From Turbatrix aceti (lineage: Eukaryota; Nematoda; Chromadorea; Rhabditida; Panagrolaimidae): DNA of 64,000 bases. The stretch lies in the NCBI GenBank assembly GCA_963969345.1, contig OZ017767.1, positions 3,500,739 through 3,564,738 on the forward strand, in the 5' to 3' direction. A program made the position numbers and the translations under genes. This document shows positions 48,621-59,618 of the stretch, piece after piece (positions within the stretch are counted from its first letter, which is position 1; the number at the start of each line of letters is the position of its first letter). The notes beneath the pieces were generated by a model that was given only the letters and a program-made list of their open reading frames with translations, made no database searches and was not told where the DNA came from.

Positions 48621-49711
48621 GACATAAGCGCCACTCTTGGCCTGTCTACGGCGTCCCAGACGAATGCTGTCTCCCAGCTTCGAGCCCTCAAGCACTGCGA
48701 ACAATATTGACGAGACCTTCGTCAACGCTTGATGGCACTTTTGCCAACAATACGGGAGCCTCGGCAGCCCCGATGACGTCAGGCAAAATCGCTCCAAGTG
48801 ACACATCGTAGCTATCGGGCGTCTACGGTCACTTTCACCTCCTCGGACTTCCCCGCAGCCTGTCACCCACCTCCTAACTACCAAAGAAGACATCTTGCGT
48901 ACCAAGGGAGGCGATCGATAGAGCCTACGAAGCCCTTGGCAGGTCGGTTTACGGAATGTGGGGGAAGTGAAGAGAAGGGCAAAATTAATGCAACAAAATT
49001 CGCAATTTTTCGTAACCGCGTTATACATTTTTGTAATTATCTGCGTTCAAAAACAAAACAAAAAAACACCACATACGGGTACAAAATGGCACATAAAAAT
49101 TAATATCAATATCAAAATTCAGATTTAAATTCACAAATACCCGTATACATTTTTTGATTAGGGGTCATATTCGATCGGAGTTTAAAAACTCCCATATTTT
49201 CTGCCGATCGCCACTGCTGTCCAGTTTCTCACCTCTAGGGAAGCTGGACCTGCCCCCATGCACGTAGGATGGTGACTAGGTTAATGTTGTGTTCATTGGT
49301 TGAAGCAGCTGCCAAAACAGCACCTCAACACGTTTTTTTGTGTTTTTATTATTATTGTTATGGTCGTCGAAATGCATCATGAATGCAAACAACGACTCAT
49401 CAAGCAAAAATGAATGATCCAGAAATATCAAAGACAACTCAATCTGACAAGAAAGAACCAGAAAATGTTATGAAACCAGCAGAAGCCGAAAATGCGGCAG
49501 AAGTAACTGCAAGAAGTTCATCTTAGCCAGCTAGCAACATCAGCAAAAGCAAAAGAAAATGCGCCAAAGTAGCTGGTCAATCAGAATAATAATGATCGTA
49601 GGTGATCATCGTGGAAGAATCATCATCAAAATGAATGATGTATCCTGAGTACCAAGTCCATGATTTTAATGCAGTCGTCAAGGCAATTCAAGAACGCAAG
49701 ATTAATTATTG
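48621..49711. other. Intergenic region, no supported gene
   Basis: No conserved frame, RNA gene or clear repeat was seen. It ends at the target site of the LTR element. Confidence 0.5.
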
Positions 49712-49716
49712 ATGCC
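49712..49716 (+). repeat. Target-site duplication, left
   Basis: ATGCC directly before the 5' LTR, repeated directly after the 3' LTR at 51,528-51,532. Confidence 0.9.
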
Positions 49717-50066
49717 TGGTACCGGGACTGGTTGACCATTCTCCCAGGGACTGGTGAGCGAGCCACGAGCGCGAGGCAGAGAACGTGTGCGGCCACGAGG
49801 GAAGCGTGCGCCGGCAAGACAAGCAGATCGGCAGCGACCGATGACGCGAAGTCATCATTCTGGTCGGCGGGCGTAGCAGCAGGCAGGTCGCGCGTGGCAC
49901 GCGCTCGTCCCGGTTGGGGACACGCAGCGGTCGTCGTCATCGAGTCATCGTTTACGTATAATTGTTCACGGTTGTTGTACGAGAGATTCTACGGATAAAC
50001 TATTGTCTACTACGAAGTGTCCGGGATCTACGAGGAAGCGCGAGCTAGCCGGGAGCCCCGGTAGCA
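49717..50066 (+). repeat. 5' LTR
   Basis: 350 bp, starts TGGTACCGGG and ends CCCGGTAGCA, which are near-perfect inverted termini. A TATA-like TACGTATAATTG lies about 110 bp before the end. Confidence 0.9.
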
Positions 50067-50068
50067 AA

Positions 50069-50083
50069 TGGTGACGAGAGTGC
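50069..50083 (+). other. Putative primer-binding site
   Basis: TGGTGACGAGAGTGC begins two bases after the 5' LTR; the leading TGG would pair with a tRNA CCA end. The donor tRNA was not identified. Confidence 0.55.
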
Positions 50084-51166
50084 TGATTCCAACTACGCGG
50101 AAGAAGAGACTACGACTACGATCGATCGATGGCGGCGACGCGGCACACGCACTACGGCAACACGCAGCGGAGAGAAGAAACGAGGATCAACGACAACGAC
50201 GCTCTCCCGAGGTCACGCCAGTTGGCTTGGCCTGCGACCAGAATCAATCAAGAATGGCTGAGGCAACGCGCCATGTTTTGATTTTGCGGCGACGAAGAAA
50301 CCAGGCCAGTTGGCTGGTGGAATGGAAGCAGCAAGCGCCAAGTACGTCGCAGTTGTGATGTGATTCAGTCAGGCATGGACGGACTTTGAGAAGTGCCGAC
50401 GGCGGTCCAGGCTTGCATCATCAGTTACAGTTCAGTTGAGCTGCAAGGAATCCGAGTGCGAGCAGTGGCGTCAAGACTGTACTGGCGTGAGGTGCTGCAA
50501 AGAGAGGCAGCGGAACGCAGAAACGTCATGGAAGAATTTCGGGCATGCCACCGCTGTGGATATCCAGAGAAGCCGCCGGTCAGGGAGATCAATACGGGAA
50601 GCAAGCGGACTGCAAGAATGGCAGGTGGCAGCACGGCAGCGACACAGGATGCAGAGAATTGGCAGGGGATACCCTCATCTGAGGAGGCCGGGTTCGCGTC
50701 AAGGAAGTTTATGAACGGCAGGCAACGTGCGGGGCCTGCTGTACGTCGATGGCCTGTCGAGCAGAGACAACAGGGGCACGCAAGCAACAAGAGAATGAGA
50801 AAGGCACGCCGTCACGTGACTATCACCAGGGCCTTACGTGGACGGCATCGCATGCGGGCTGGCAACATGGGTGGCCAGTTGGCTACGCAGCAGTCATCAA
50901 AAGACGAAGAACGCATTCATGGAAGTGCAGAGCTTCGGCCAGCGAGCCAGAAGGGGCCTTTGTGGATGGCGGTTGACTGCTGGTGGCACCGAAAGAAGGT
51001 GGCTGAGCATGCGGTCAAGCAGGATGAAAGCCACTCAGTTGAGTGAAGTTTGAGGAACCGAAGGAAGTCAAAGGCGACGAAGACGACTACAGGCGCAGTC
51101 CCGGTCGGCTCAGTTGAGCTGACGCGTGACGCAGGATCCGGTTGGATCCAGCGACGACGGTCAGCT

Positions 51167-51177
51167 GGGGGAAGGAG
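51167..51177 (+). other. Polypurine tract
   Basis: GGGGGAAGGAG abuts the 3' LTR, the expected plus-strand primer position. Confidence 0.75.
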
Positions 51178-51527
51178 TGGTACCGGGACTGGTTGACCAT
51201 TCTCCCAGGGACTGGTGAGCGAGCCACGAGCGCGAGGCAGAGAACGTGTGCGGCCACGAGGGAAGCGTGCGCCGGCAAGACAAGCAGATCGGCAGCGACC
51301 GATGACGCGAAGTCATCATTCTGGTCGGCGGGCGTAGCAGCAGGCAGGTCGCGCGTGGCACGCGCTCGTCCCGGTTGGGGACACGCAGCGGTCGTCGTCA
51401 TCGAGTCATCGTTTACGTATAATTGTTCACGGTTGTTGTACGAGAGATTCTACGGATAAACTATTGTCTACTACGAAGTGTCCGGGATCTACGAGGAAGC
51501 GCGAGCTAGCCGGGAGCCCCGGTAGCA
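51178..51527 (+). repeat. 3' LTR
   Basis: 350 bp, same ends and length as the 5' LTR, no difference seen by eye. Confidence 0.9.
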
Positions 51528-51532
51528 ATGCC
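51528..51532 (+). repeat. Target-site duplication, right
   Basis: ATGCC, matching 49,712-49,716. Confidence 0.9.
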
Positions 51533-51626
51533 GAAGAAAATTTATTACGACTATCAGCTGATTCGTGGCAGCGCCAATGGACACTGCAAAATGGGGAAAT
51601 CTCCAAAGAAGCAGTCCAACGGCATC

Positions 51627-51826
51627 NNNNNNNNNNNNNNNNNNNNNNNNNNNNNNNNNNNNNNNNNNNNNNNNNNNNNNNNNNNNNNNNNNNNNNNNNN
51701 NNNNNNNNNNNNNNNNNNNNNNNNNNNNNNNNNNNNNNNNNNNNNNNNNNNNNNNNNNNNNNNNNNNNNNNNNNNNNNNNNNNNNNNNNNNNNNNNNNNN
51801 NNNNNNNNNNNNNNNNNNNNNNNNNN
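51627..51826. other. Assembly gap, 200 N
   Basis: Exactly 200 undetermined bases. The right arm of the inverted duplication begins at its first known base, inside an ABCC intron. Confidence 1.
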
Positions 51827-51964
51827 AATTTTAGTTTTTTTTAATTTAAATTATTTTTATTTATTTGCTTTCACTCAAAAATTTTTCGAGCGATTTTAAT
51901 TTAAAAAAATCTCAGTTTTCGAATTGTTTGTGGATTTTTTCTATTGCATGTATTTTTTTCCAGG

Positions 51965-54884
51965 TGAAACCGAGGTCGAAGGATCCGACTCCGTCAGCTA
52001 CCTGGAATACGGTCCAATCAAAATCCCCCAACGCTGCATCAACGATGGATTTTCCTTCGTCGGACACGATTGCTGGCTTCGTCGAGGAACCATCCGGGAA
52101 AACATTCTCCTCGGCCGACCGTACATCGCAGAACTCTACAAAGACGTCATCCACATGACAGCTCTCGACTACGATATCAACAAGATGCCCTCCGGCGACT
52201 CGTACGTCATCGGCGACGATGGCACGACGCTCAGTGGCGGCCAGAGGGCGAGGCTTGCCCTTGCCCGTGCTATTTATCACGACAGCGACATCATTCTCCT
52301 CGACGACGTCTTTGCCAGCCTCGATGCAAAAGTCGCGAATTTTATTTGGACCACGGCAATCGAGGGTTTTCTCAAGCAGAGAGGAAAGCTCGTCATCGTG
52401 GCGACCCATCACGTTGAGTACCTGACCCAGGCTGATGTCCTGGTTCTCCTCGGCACGGATGGACGGATTACGAGCTTTGGCGGTCCGGATGAGATTCTAC
52501 CTGTCCTGGAAAAGGGTGTTCTCAGTGGTCCTGCTTCGCACGCGGCTACCGATGAAAGTCTGAGCACTGGGGTGGACGAATCCCTGGAAGAAGACCTCGG
52601 CACGATCCCGCTCATCGTTTCCGAAGAAGCCAGGCAGCAGGGAACCGTCAAGTTTGGCGTCTACTGGTCGTACATCCGAGCGACGGGATACTACCTGTCT
52701 GCCGGTATCATCTTTTCGTTGATCGCGATGCAGGCGTCCAAGAACCTCAGCGAAGCCTGGCTCAGCAAGTGGACTGTTTCGAACATGGAAAATGGCACTG
52801 ACGGATATCTCATGGATCTACAAGACGACAATTTTGTCCACTGGGTCGGTGATACGATTGGTGAGGTCGGGCACACTGCAGTCTACGGCGGAATGGGCAA
52901 AGAATCGTGGGAGAAGACGAAAAAGTTCCTGCTCATCTACCTGATTCTCGGCGGCGTAAACACGATCTTTACCCTTATTCGGGCGTTTTTGTTCGCCTAT
53001 GGTGGCATCAACTCGGCTAAGAGACTGCATTCCGATCTCCTGACTACCGTTCTCAGTTCGTCGATATCTTGGTGGGACCAGACGCCTTGGGGCAGGGTTG
53101 TTAACCGGCTTTGTGCTGATGTCTACACCGTGGATGACAGTCTGCCTTTTCAACTCAACATTTGCCTCGCTTCTTTGGTCAATATTTTTGGTTCGCTCAT
53201 CCTGACTTCGTTCGCCCTGCCGCTGATTATTCCGATGATTGGCGTGCTTTTTGTGCTCTACTACCTGGTTCAGGTGAGTTAAAAAAATATTTTGTCAGAA
53301 AATGTTCAACGTTTTTTTTATTTACAAAATTTTTTTTGCTAGAAAACGATAAAAAAAATTGGTTTTCATGTAAATTTTTTTTAAAATCAGAAAACGGTCA
53401 AATTTTTTTCCATGATTTTATTTTTTTTTGTCCAGAAAAGGGTCAAAATTTTTCTTACCAAAAAAACGATAAAAAAAATTGATTCTCATTAAAAATTTTT
53501 TTAGTCAGAAAACCGTCAATTTTTTTTCCTTGTTTTTATTTTTTGTCCATAAATCGATCAAAAAAAATTTTATCCAGAAAACATTCAATAAAATTTTTTT
53601 TTCAGAGATACTACCGATTCACGACCTGTGAGGTGAAGCGCCTGTCAAGCGTCACCCTTTCACCGCTCTACTCTCATATCACGGATTCCGTCACCGGTGT
53701 GGTTACGATACGCGCACATCGACTCGTCGAGCAGTTCACCCAAATCCTGCACGAAAGACTGGAAGCCAACCTGACTGCTCTGTACTCGGCGAACGCGGCT
53801 TCTCTCTGGCTCTCCGTCAGACTCCAGCTTCTCGGCGTTTTTATGCTCTGCGCCATCGCTTTCATGTCGGTCATCGAGATCAGATTCAAGTACGTCGAAT
53901 CCGGGCTCGTGGGTCTGGCCATCACGTACGCGTTGTCGATGAACGGCCTGCTTTCCGGACTTTTGTCCTCCTTCGTCGAGACCGAAAAAGAACTCGTCGC
54001 TGTCGAAAGAATCGTTGACTACGTCGAAGACACGCCTCAGGAAGACTCAGATGAACAAATCGCAGAAATCGATCGTTCCGTGCGATGCAGAATCATCAAT
54101 GGCCACATTACGTTCAACGGCGTCTCCCTGAGGTACAGCCCGAGGCTGCCATGGGCGCTGAAAGACACGTCATTCCACATCGAAGCGGGCCAACGAGTGG
54201 CCATCATCGGAAGGACGGGTGCCGGCAAGTCGTCCATCTTCCAGGCTCTCCTGCGTTCCCACGACGTCGAACGGGGCAAAATCTTCATCGATAACCACAT
54301 CGACATCTCAGCGCTGGATCTCAAAGCTGTTCGATCGATTTTTGGCATCGTCGCTCAGGCGCCGTTCATCTTCAGCGGAAGTGTTCGTGAGAACTTTGCC
54401 ATGGATCGGCAGGTGTCGGATGCCGAGATTATCGACGTCGTTCACGCTGCAGGTCTCGGTGAATGGCTCACCCGGGTCGGAGGCCTCGATGCCGAAGTCG
54501 TCGAAAGCGGATCAAATTTTTCGTTTGGTGAAAAGCAGATTATTTGTTTCTGCCGATTGATTTTGTCCAAGCCGAAGGTCAGTTTTTTTTGAAACCAAAA
54601 ATTTTATAAAAAGTTGTTTGTTTTTTTTGCAGATTGTGCTGATCGACGAAGCGACGGCTCACCTCGACGAAGCCACCCACCTGGTCCTGAATCGTCTTCT
54701 TCGCCAGACACTTCCGACGACGACGGTTGTCGCCATCATGCATCGTCTCGCTGACCTGGAGTTCTTCGATTTGGTCATCGAAATGGCCAACGGAAGCGTC
54801 AAGAAAATTGGACCTCCGAATGATTTTCTCACTTCTGCCGCTGCAATTTTGGACGAAGCACCTTCAGCCCCGGGTCCTAAGTAA
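51965..54884 (+). CDS. ABCC/MRP transporter, C-terminal part (right arm)
   Basis: Exons 51965-53274, 53606-54577 and 54633-54884 correspond to exons 6-8 of the complete gene at 21,724-27,489: NBD1 from after Walker A, TMD2 and NBD2. The first five exons, including the NBD1 Walker A, would lie in or beyond the N gap, so whether this copy is whole cannot be seen. Differences from the left copy include Arg to Leu (GYLMDLQ) and Leu to Ile (LVNIFGS). All splice sites and the frame are intact. The poly(A) signal AATAAA is at 55,028-55,033. Confidence 0.9.
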
Positions 54885-56061
54885 TTACCGGTTGCCTACC
54901 TGACTTAATGGATTTATTTTATTCGTATTTATTGATTTTTGCTTCCGATTTCGAGTTCCATTTACTTTTTTTTTGTATTTGATGCATCTTTTTCGGGTTT
55001 TTTCTTTTTGTTGTAGAGATAGAGACAAATAAAGATTGACAATCTGTTATTAAAATTCTGTGACATCGCTGAACACTGTAATTTAGAAAATGGTTCACTT
55101 TGATCGACAGTAATAAAATTAGGAAGAAAAGTGTTACTACTGAAAAACAGAATCCAAAAAATAAGCCAAAAAGTTGCAAGTTACTTTGAACGAAAAGTGG
55201 TAAATTAGAGATGAAGTCTTTCGTTCGAAATAAATGTTTTTTCGTCTGATTATTGTTATACACTTTTTGTTCGAAGTAAATGGCTTATTTTGTTATATTT
55301 TAGATTTTTTTCCGGAATTTTTTACGCGTCTACAGTTTTTCTTGTTCAATTCTTTGTAAATACCAAATAATTAAAAAAATTTGAAACCCAAGCGTTAGCG
55401 TGGATGTCGAGTCGAAGCTTTTTGCGTTCTAAAATTTTTTTGGTCAACATAATAATAATCGAGGCGAACTTGCTCCTGCATACCTGCAGGTCGTTGTTCT
55501 GTTTCTTCGTGGTCTGGCTGCCCGCAAGTTGCGGGGCGACGCCCGCAACCGACCAACTGACACTGGCCAAACCATTCTTCACTCGGTCAGGCCAGTCAGT
55601 CAAAAAGCCGCAAACCATTCTCTTCTTTTTTGGCCAAAAAAACCGCATTTTGTCCAAGTGGTAGCATTTTTTGCCATTCGCGAAAAATCAACTGAAAAAC
55701 GATGTATTTTCCACCTGGACCAACTTATGCGTCGTTTCTTCTTTTGGCTGACCAAGTGAAGGAAGGTTTGGTTGGCTGCGACTGCACAACGGAGTGATTT
55801 TTTGTCTGCGCAAAAAAAGGACATTGACTTTTTTTCAACCCGACTTGTTGCAGCTTTCGCGGCATCAGGCGTCGCCTTCCCCGGATTCTGGAAAAGCGGG
55901 ATGCGGTAATCCGGACGGTGCTGCTTTTCCTTTTTTTTAAACTCTGAATACGTGTTTTTTTATCTTTGTTGCAACTGTACATCGATTTTCTACGTTTCCA
56001 CGTCTTGTGTTTCACTTTTTTTATACCTCATTTATTACTTCAGATCCCGTTGAATGAATTT

Positions 56062-57703
56062 TCAGTGTCGCAATGTGATCTTGGAAACGTACGGTTTCGG
56101 CTGCATCGTGGCTCCCAAAATTCTAGTCATGTCCGGAGGGTTGTTGGGATCGATTTCAATCTAAAAAAACCACGATTGAATTTTTTTGCAATCAAAAAAT
56201 TATCTTACCCGTAACTGGTTGAACAGATTAGCCGTAACTATAAATAGTTCGAGTTTTGCCAAAGGCTCGCCGGCGCATTCTCTTTTCCCGAGGCTGAATG
56301 GCATGTTGTTTGGATCAGGCACAAATTTACCCGCTGAGTCGATGAATCTTTCTGGATCGAATTTTCTGGCGTTGGGAAAGAGGTCCTCGTTGTACAGCAC
56401 ATTTGTTATCTGTGGGAACACGACTGTGTCTTTTGGGATCGTGTAATCACCGATCTCGACGTCTTCCTTCACGCGATGGGGCACGTTGAGCGGAACGAGG
56501 TTGCACAGTCTCTGGCCTTCGTGGATGACTGCTTGGAGGTAGTGCAGACGGGATTTGTCGTCGAGAGTGATGAACCTGTCGGAGCCAATTTCCCGGTCAA
56601 ACTCTTTCTGCAGCTTTTTCTGGACTTCCATGTCGTGCATGAGGTACAACACGATCCAGCAGAGTGTCGTCGATGTAGTCTCCTGTCCAGCGACCCATGC
56701 ATCGAAAATCACGCTTTTCAGCTGCAGATCGCAGAAGGTGTGGCTGAAATCTCCGCTTGACTCCAATCGATGACGTTGCCTGAGGAAAGCTTCGATGTAG
56801 TCGCGGGGCTCTTCATCGCTCGAAAAATCTATGGAAGCCAGGTGTTCCTTGATTCCAATGTCAAAGTAATCGTAGAGTCTTTTGTTCAGGTCGAAGACCT
56901 CGTCGATGAGCTTGGCTCCTCCTGGGACCTGTCTTACAAGTCTGACTGAGCTGAAGTCTGCGAACTTGACAACCGGATGCACAAACAGTTCAAACATGTG
57001 AATCAATGTTTGTTTGAGAAAATCAAAGGTTTTCTGAAAAAAGGCGTCAGGTTAAATTGAGCGTGTCAAATTAGTACAACTCACGTGGTCGATTCGATTT
57101 CCAAAAACAAAACCATTGATGACGTTTCCGATAGCGAAATCGATGAGTTCGTTAATTTTAATGATGTTATTGCCTTCTTCATTGATGCTCTTTTTCACGT
57201 CATCCAGAAGAATGACCACCTCGTCGATGACTCTTTCCTGCATTAGCTGCTTGCCGAGTCCGTAGTCGTGAAAAACTTTCAGCAGAAACCGTCGCTGTTC
57301 TCTCCATAAATCTCCGTCCGTGAAAATAATTCCATAATTTCCTCCTCGAATGTAATTATTAAATTCCGTAGACAAAGGTCGTCCGGCCAGGATTTCAGCA
57401 GTTTTTCCCGTAAGCGATTTCCTGATGAGCTCCGCATCGCTTACCATGACGACAGGGGTCGGACCGAACCAAACGGTGATTACGTCCCCGTATTTTTGTT
57501 GGAGGTGCAAAAAAAGATCCGGTCCATGCATCTTGTATAGTTGAAGCATGTTTCCGAGAATCGGCAAAGGATGAGGACCTAAATTTAATTATGAGCACTG
57601 TTTTTGGTAAACTTGGGGTTACCTGGCGGCAGATTTCGACGCTTCCAGTAGAAATTGTAAAACAACACTGCCGAGACAAGAATAATGAACCACGTAGCGA
57701 TCA
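56062..57703 (-). CDS. Cytochrome P450, CYP2-clan type (right arm)
   Basis: Mirror copy of the P450 at 18,906-20,547. Exons on the minus strand: 57703-57622, 57578-57085, 57033-56209, 56160-56062. The large third exon encodes an identical protein, and all motifs (WREQRR, AGQETTSTT, EGQR, PERF, FSLGKRECAG) are kept. The TATA box upstream and the AATAAA downstream are also preserved, so this copy should be as functional as the left one. Confidence 0.93.
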
Positions 57704-58058
57704 TCTTGAACGTTCGGTACTCTACGGACTTCGCAGTTGTTCATGCTGTATTTATACGAGCGTGTGTTGGGCCATCGCCTAATTCGATCCACTGACAGTG
57801 TGTTTTTTCGTGATAACATGTTTTGTTATCTATGAATGGTATGTGCGTCTTACACAAGTTGGATCAAAAAAATTGAAGCTACATTGTGCTTTGAAAGCAC
57901 AACTCGTCCTTGAAAGGGGAAAAGACCCTTCTGAGATGATTTTTGTGCTTTGTTTTTTGGAAATTTGGATTAACGCCTTATTTTGGTCGCTAGACACGTA
58001 TGTATGTATTTTTGTGTTTGATGCATTTTTAGTTTGCTTGCAATCAGTGTAATAGAGA

Positions 58059-58110
58059 TAGGGTTCAAAGCCCCCCGTATTGGGTCGGGGACGGGGGCAG
58101 TCGGGGGGCA
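58059..58110 (-). repeat. C/G-rich interspersed repeat, right-arm copy
   Basis: Mirror of 18,499-18,550; duplicated with the arm, not an independent insertion. Confidence 0.6.
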
Positions 58111-58236
58111 GGTTGTCGGAGGCGGTGAAAATTTTCCCCCACAGGGACATAATGACATTTGCCTATAAATTCACATATCACATCCAAAAAATGATATCAC
58201 TAAAGTGATTCAAAACCACGGAATACATACATTAAG

Positions 58237-58716
58237 TTGGAGAATAATTTTTGTGCTGCAAAGCCGAGGTACCATCCTACTGATCAGAAACGCCAGAAAC
58301 GGTTATGCAAGGGTTTCGATCGAATTATCCGAAGCGCTGGATCGGATGACGGAGCGTGTTCTATGTATGTACAAAAATTGGTACCAATGAATTTTTTCGT
58401 GCCGCTTTTTTTTTATTTTTCACATTTTCTGTCGTCAACGATACGTTTTCTGCTTCAGTCGTTACACCACTCGCCAACGTATTTTCCTGCACCGACGCCA
58501 GCCGGCAACTTCTCCGATAACTCCGTCCTACATGCCGCCCTCATCACCGACGATAAACTCCAATCCGAAGATGACAGTTGCCTACAACGACGCGAATCAC
58601 CGGCAGAATCCCCCTTTCACCTTCAGGCTGATGTCCTGAAGTTGCCATGTTTTTGGATAGCTATTTCGATTCTTTTGACAATTGACTGGGTTTTTGTTGT
58701 AAGCATTTTTGAATAA
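58237..58716 (+). CDS. Candidate small single-TM protein, right copy
   Basis: Counterpart of the candidate at 17,660-18,420. The frame again ends in LPCFWIAISILLTIDW. Here the internal acceptor of the left copy is changed (TATTTTCCTGCACC in place of TATTTTTCAGTACC), and an extra ~20 bases just after the TM segment change the C-terminus. An upstream alternative acceptor (CTGCTTCAG, about 58,457) exists in both. Whether either copy is expressed cannot be judged. Confidence 0.35.
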   Translation: MENNFCAAKPRYHPTDQKRQKRLCKGFDRIIRSAGSDDGACSMYVQKLVPMNFFVPLFFYFSHFLSSTIRFLLQSLHHSPTYFPAPTPAGNFSDNSVLHAALITDDKLQSEDDSCLQRRESPAESPFHLQADVLKLPCFWIAISILLTIDWVFVVSIFE

Positions 58717-59618
58717 GAATTAAAACGAAAATGCTTTATCTTTTTTAACATGAAAAGTAAAATGATTCTTGACCTTCCAGAAGGCATCGCGTCCGAGGTT
58801 GAGGTCTGCTTTATGTTTTATGGGGCGTCTCAGAACCAGCATGGCTCGTTGTTGAAGCCGATGACGTTCTCGTTTTTTGGAAGATCGGCTAGGCCGCCCT
58901 GGATGAAGTCATGGGTTTTCTCGCAGTTAATGTTCACGTACATCCATTTCCAAAAAAGTGTACCTTAAAAAATGTTTCAAAAAAAGTTTTTGTCAAATTT
59001 CTCAAAAATCCACTGGCACAAAAATTCATTCTGTCTCGACATCCTAAAATTAAACAAAATCACTCGAACACTCGGGAGTCCACCTTATGATGTTTTTCCA
59101 CATTGTGATGTGGCAAATTGTGCCATTAAACCACCCATTTCTCTTGTTATACGGGCTTGGAAACAAACGTTGGATCAAATAATATTTTTTTTCCTTGGGA
59201 GTATGCCGTGGGAACGGAGTTATGATGCCAAAAAATCGAAAAGATTGACAATTTTGGCACTTCTGAAAAAAATGCCATGCCGAGCATTGTGCTCAATGCC
59301 AATATTTTTTATGGAATCAGTATCATCGAAAACATACCTATGCAAAATTTCACACTGAAATGCCATTTTCGATTGGCGTGGTTCCCTTGTTAGCAACTTT
59401 GACTCGTGCATTCGATTGGCCCGGACAATGCAAAATTACCGGCCGGCCATGTTGCTGTAGTTTAGACACGGGAAAAGAAAAGAAATGCACTCAAAAAAAC
59501 GTGTCATGCAAATCACAAAAATAGCAACCCACATAGCACATTTTGGACGAACAAACCTCACAGTTTACCTGTGCACGCTTCATCCGACAACCGTTTGAAA
59601 AACCCTACAACCAACGCG

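Larger units (their letters stand above)
49717..51527 (+). mobile_element. Compact non-autonomous LTR retroelement
   Basis: A complete 1,811-bp element: two 350-bp LTRs, TG...CA ends, a primer-binding site, a polypurine tract and a 5-bp target duplication (ATGCC). The internal region is only 1,111 bp and shows no protease, reverse transcriptase or integrase, so it must rely on another element's enzymes (TRIM-like organisation). One internal frame (50,393-51,046) has a single CxxC (CHRCG) but nothing that defines a gag protein. The two LTRs look identical by eye, pointing to recent insertion. It inserted about 100 bp from the assembly gap. Confidence 0.9.

Noticed and set aside
50393..51046. 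217-codon frame inside the LTR element as a gag gene
   Set aside because: One CxxC is not enough; there is no CCHC knuckle or capsid-like region, and competing frames are open nearby.
49660..51626. A host gene interrupted by the LTR element
   Set aside because: Open frames flank the insertion, but more than one frame is open across the empty site and none is recognisable, so interruption of a gene cannot be claimed.
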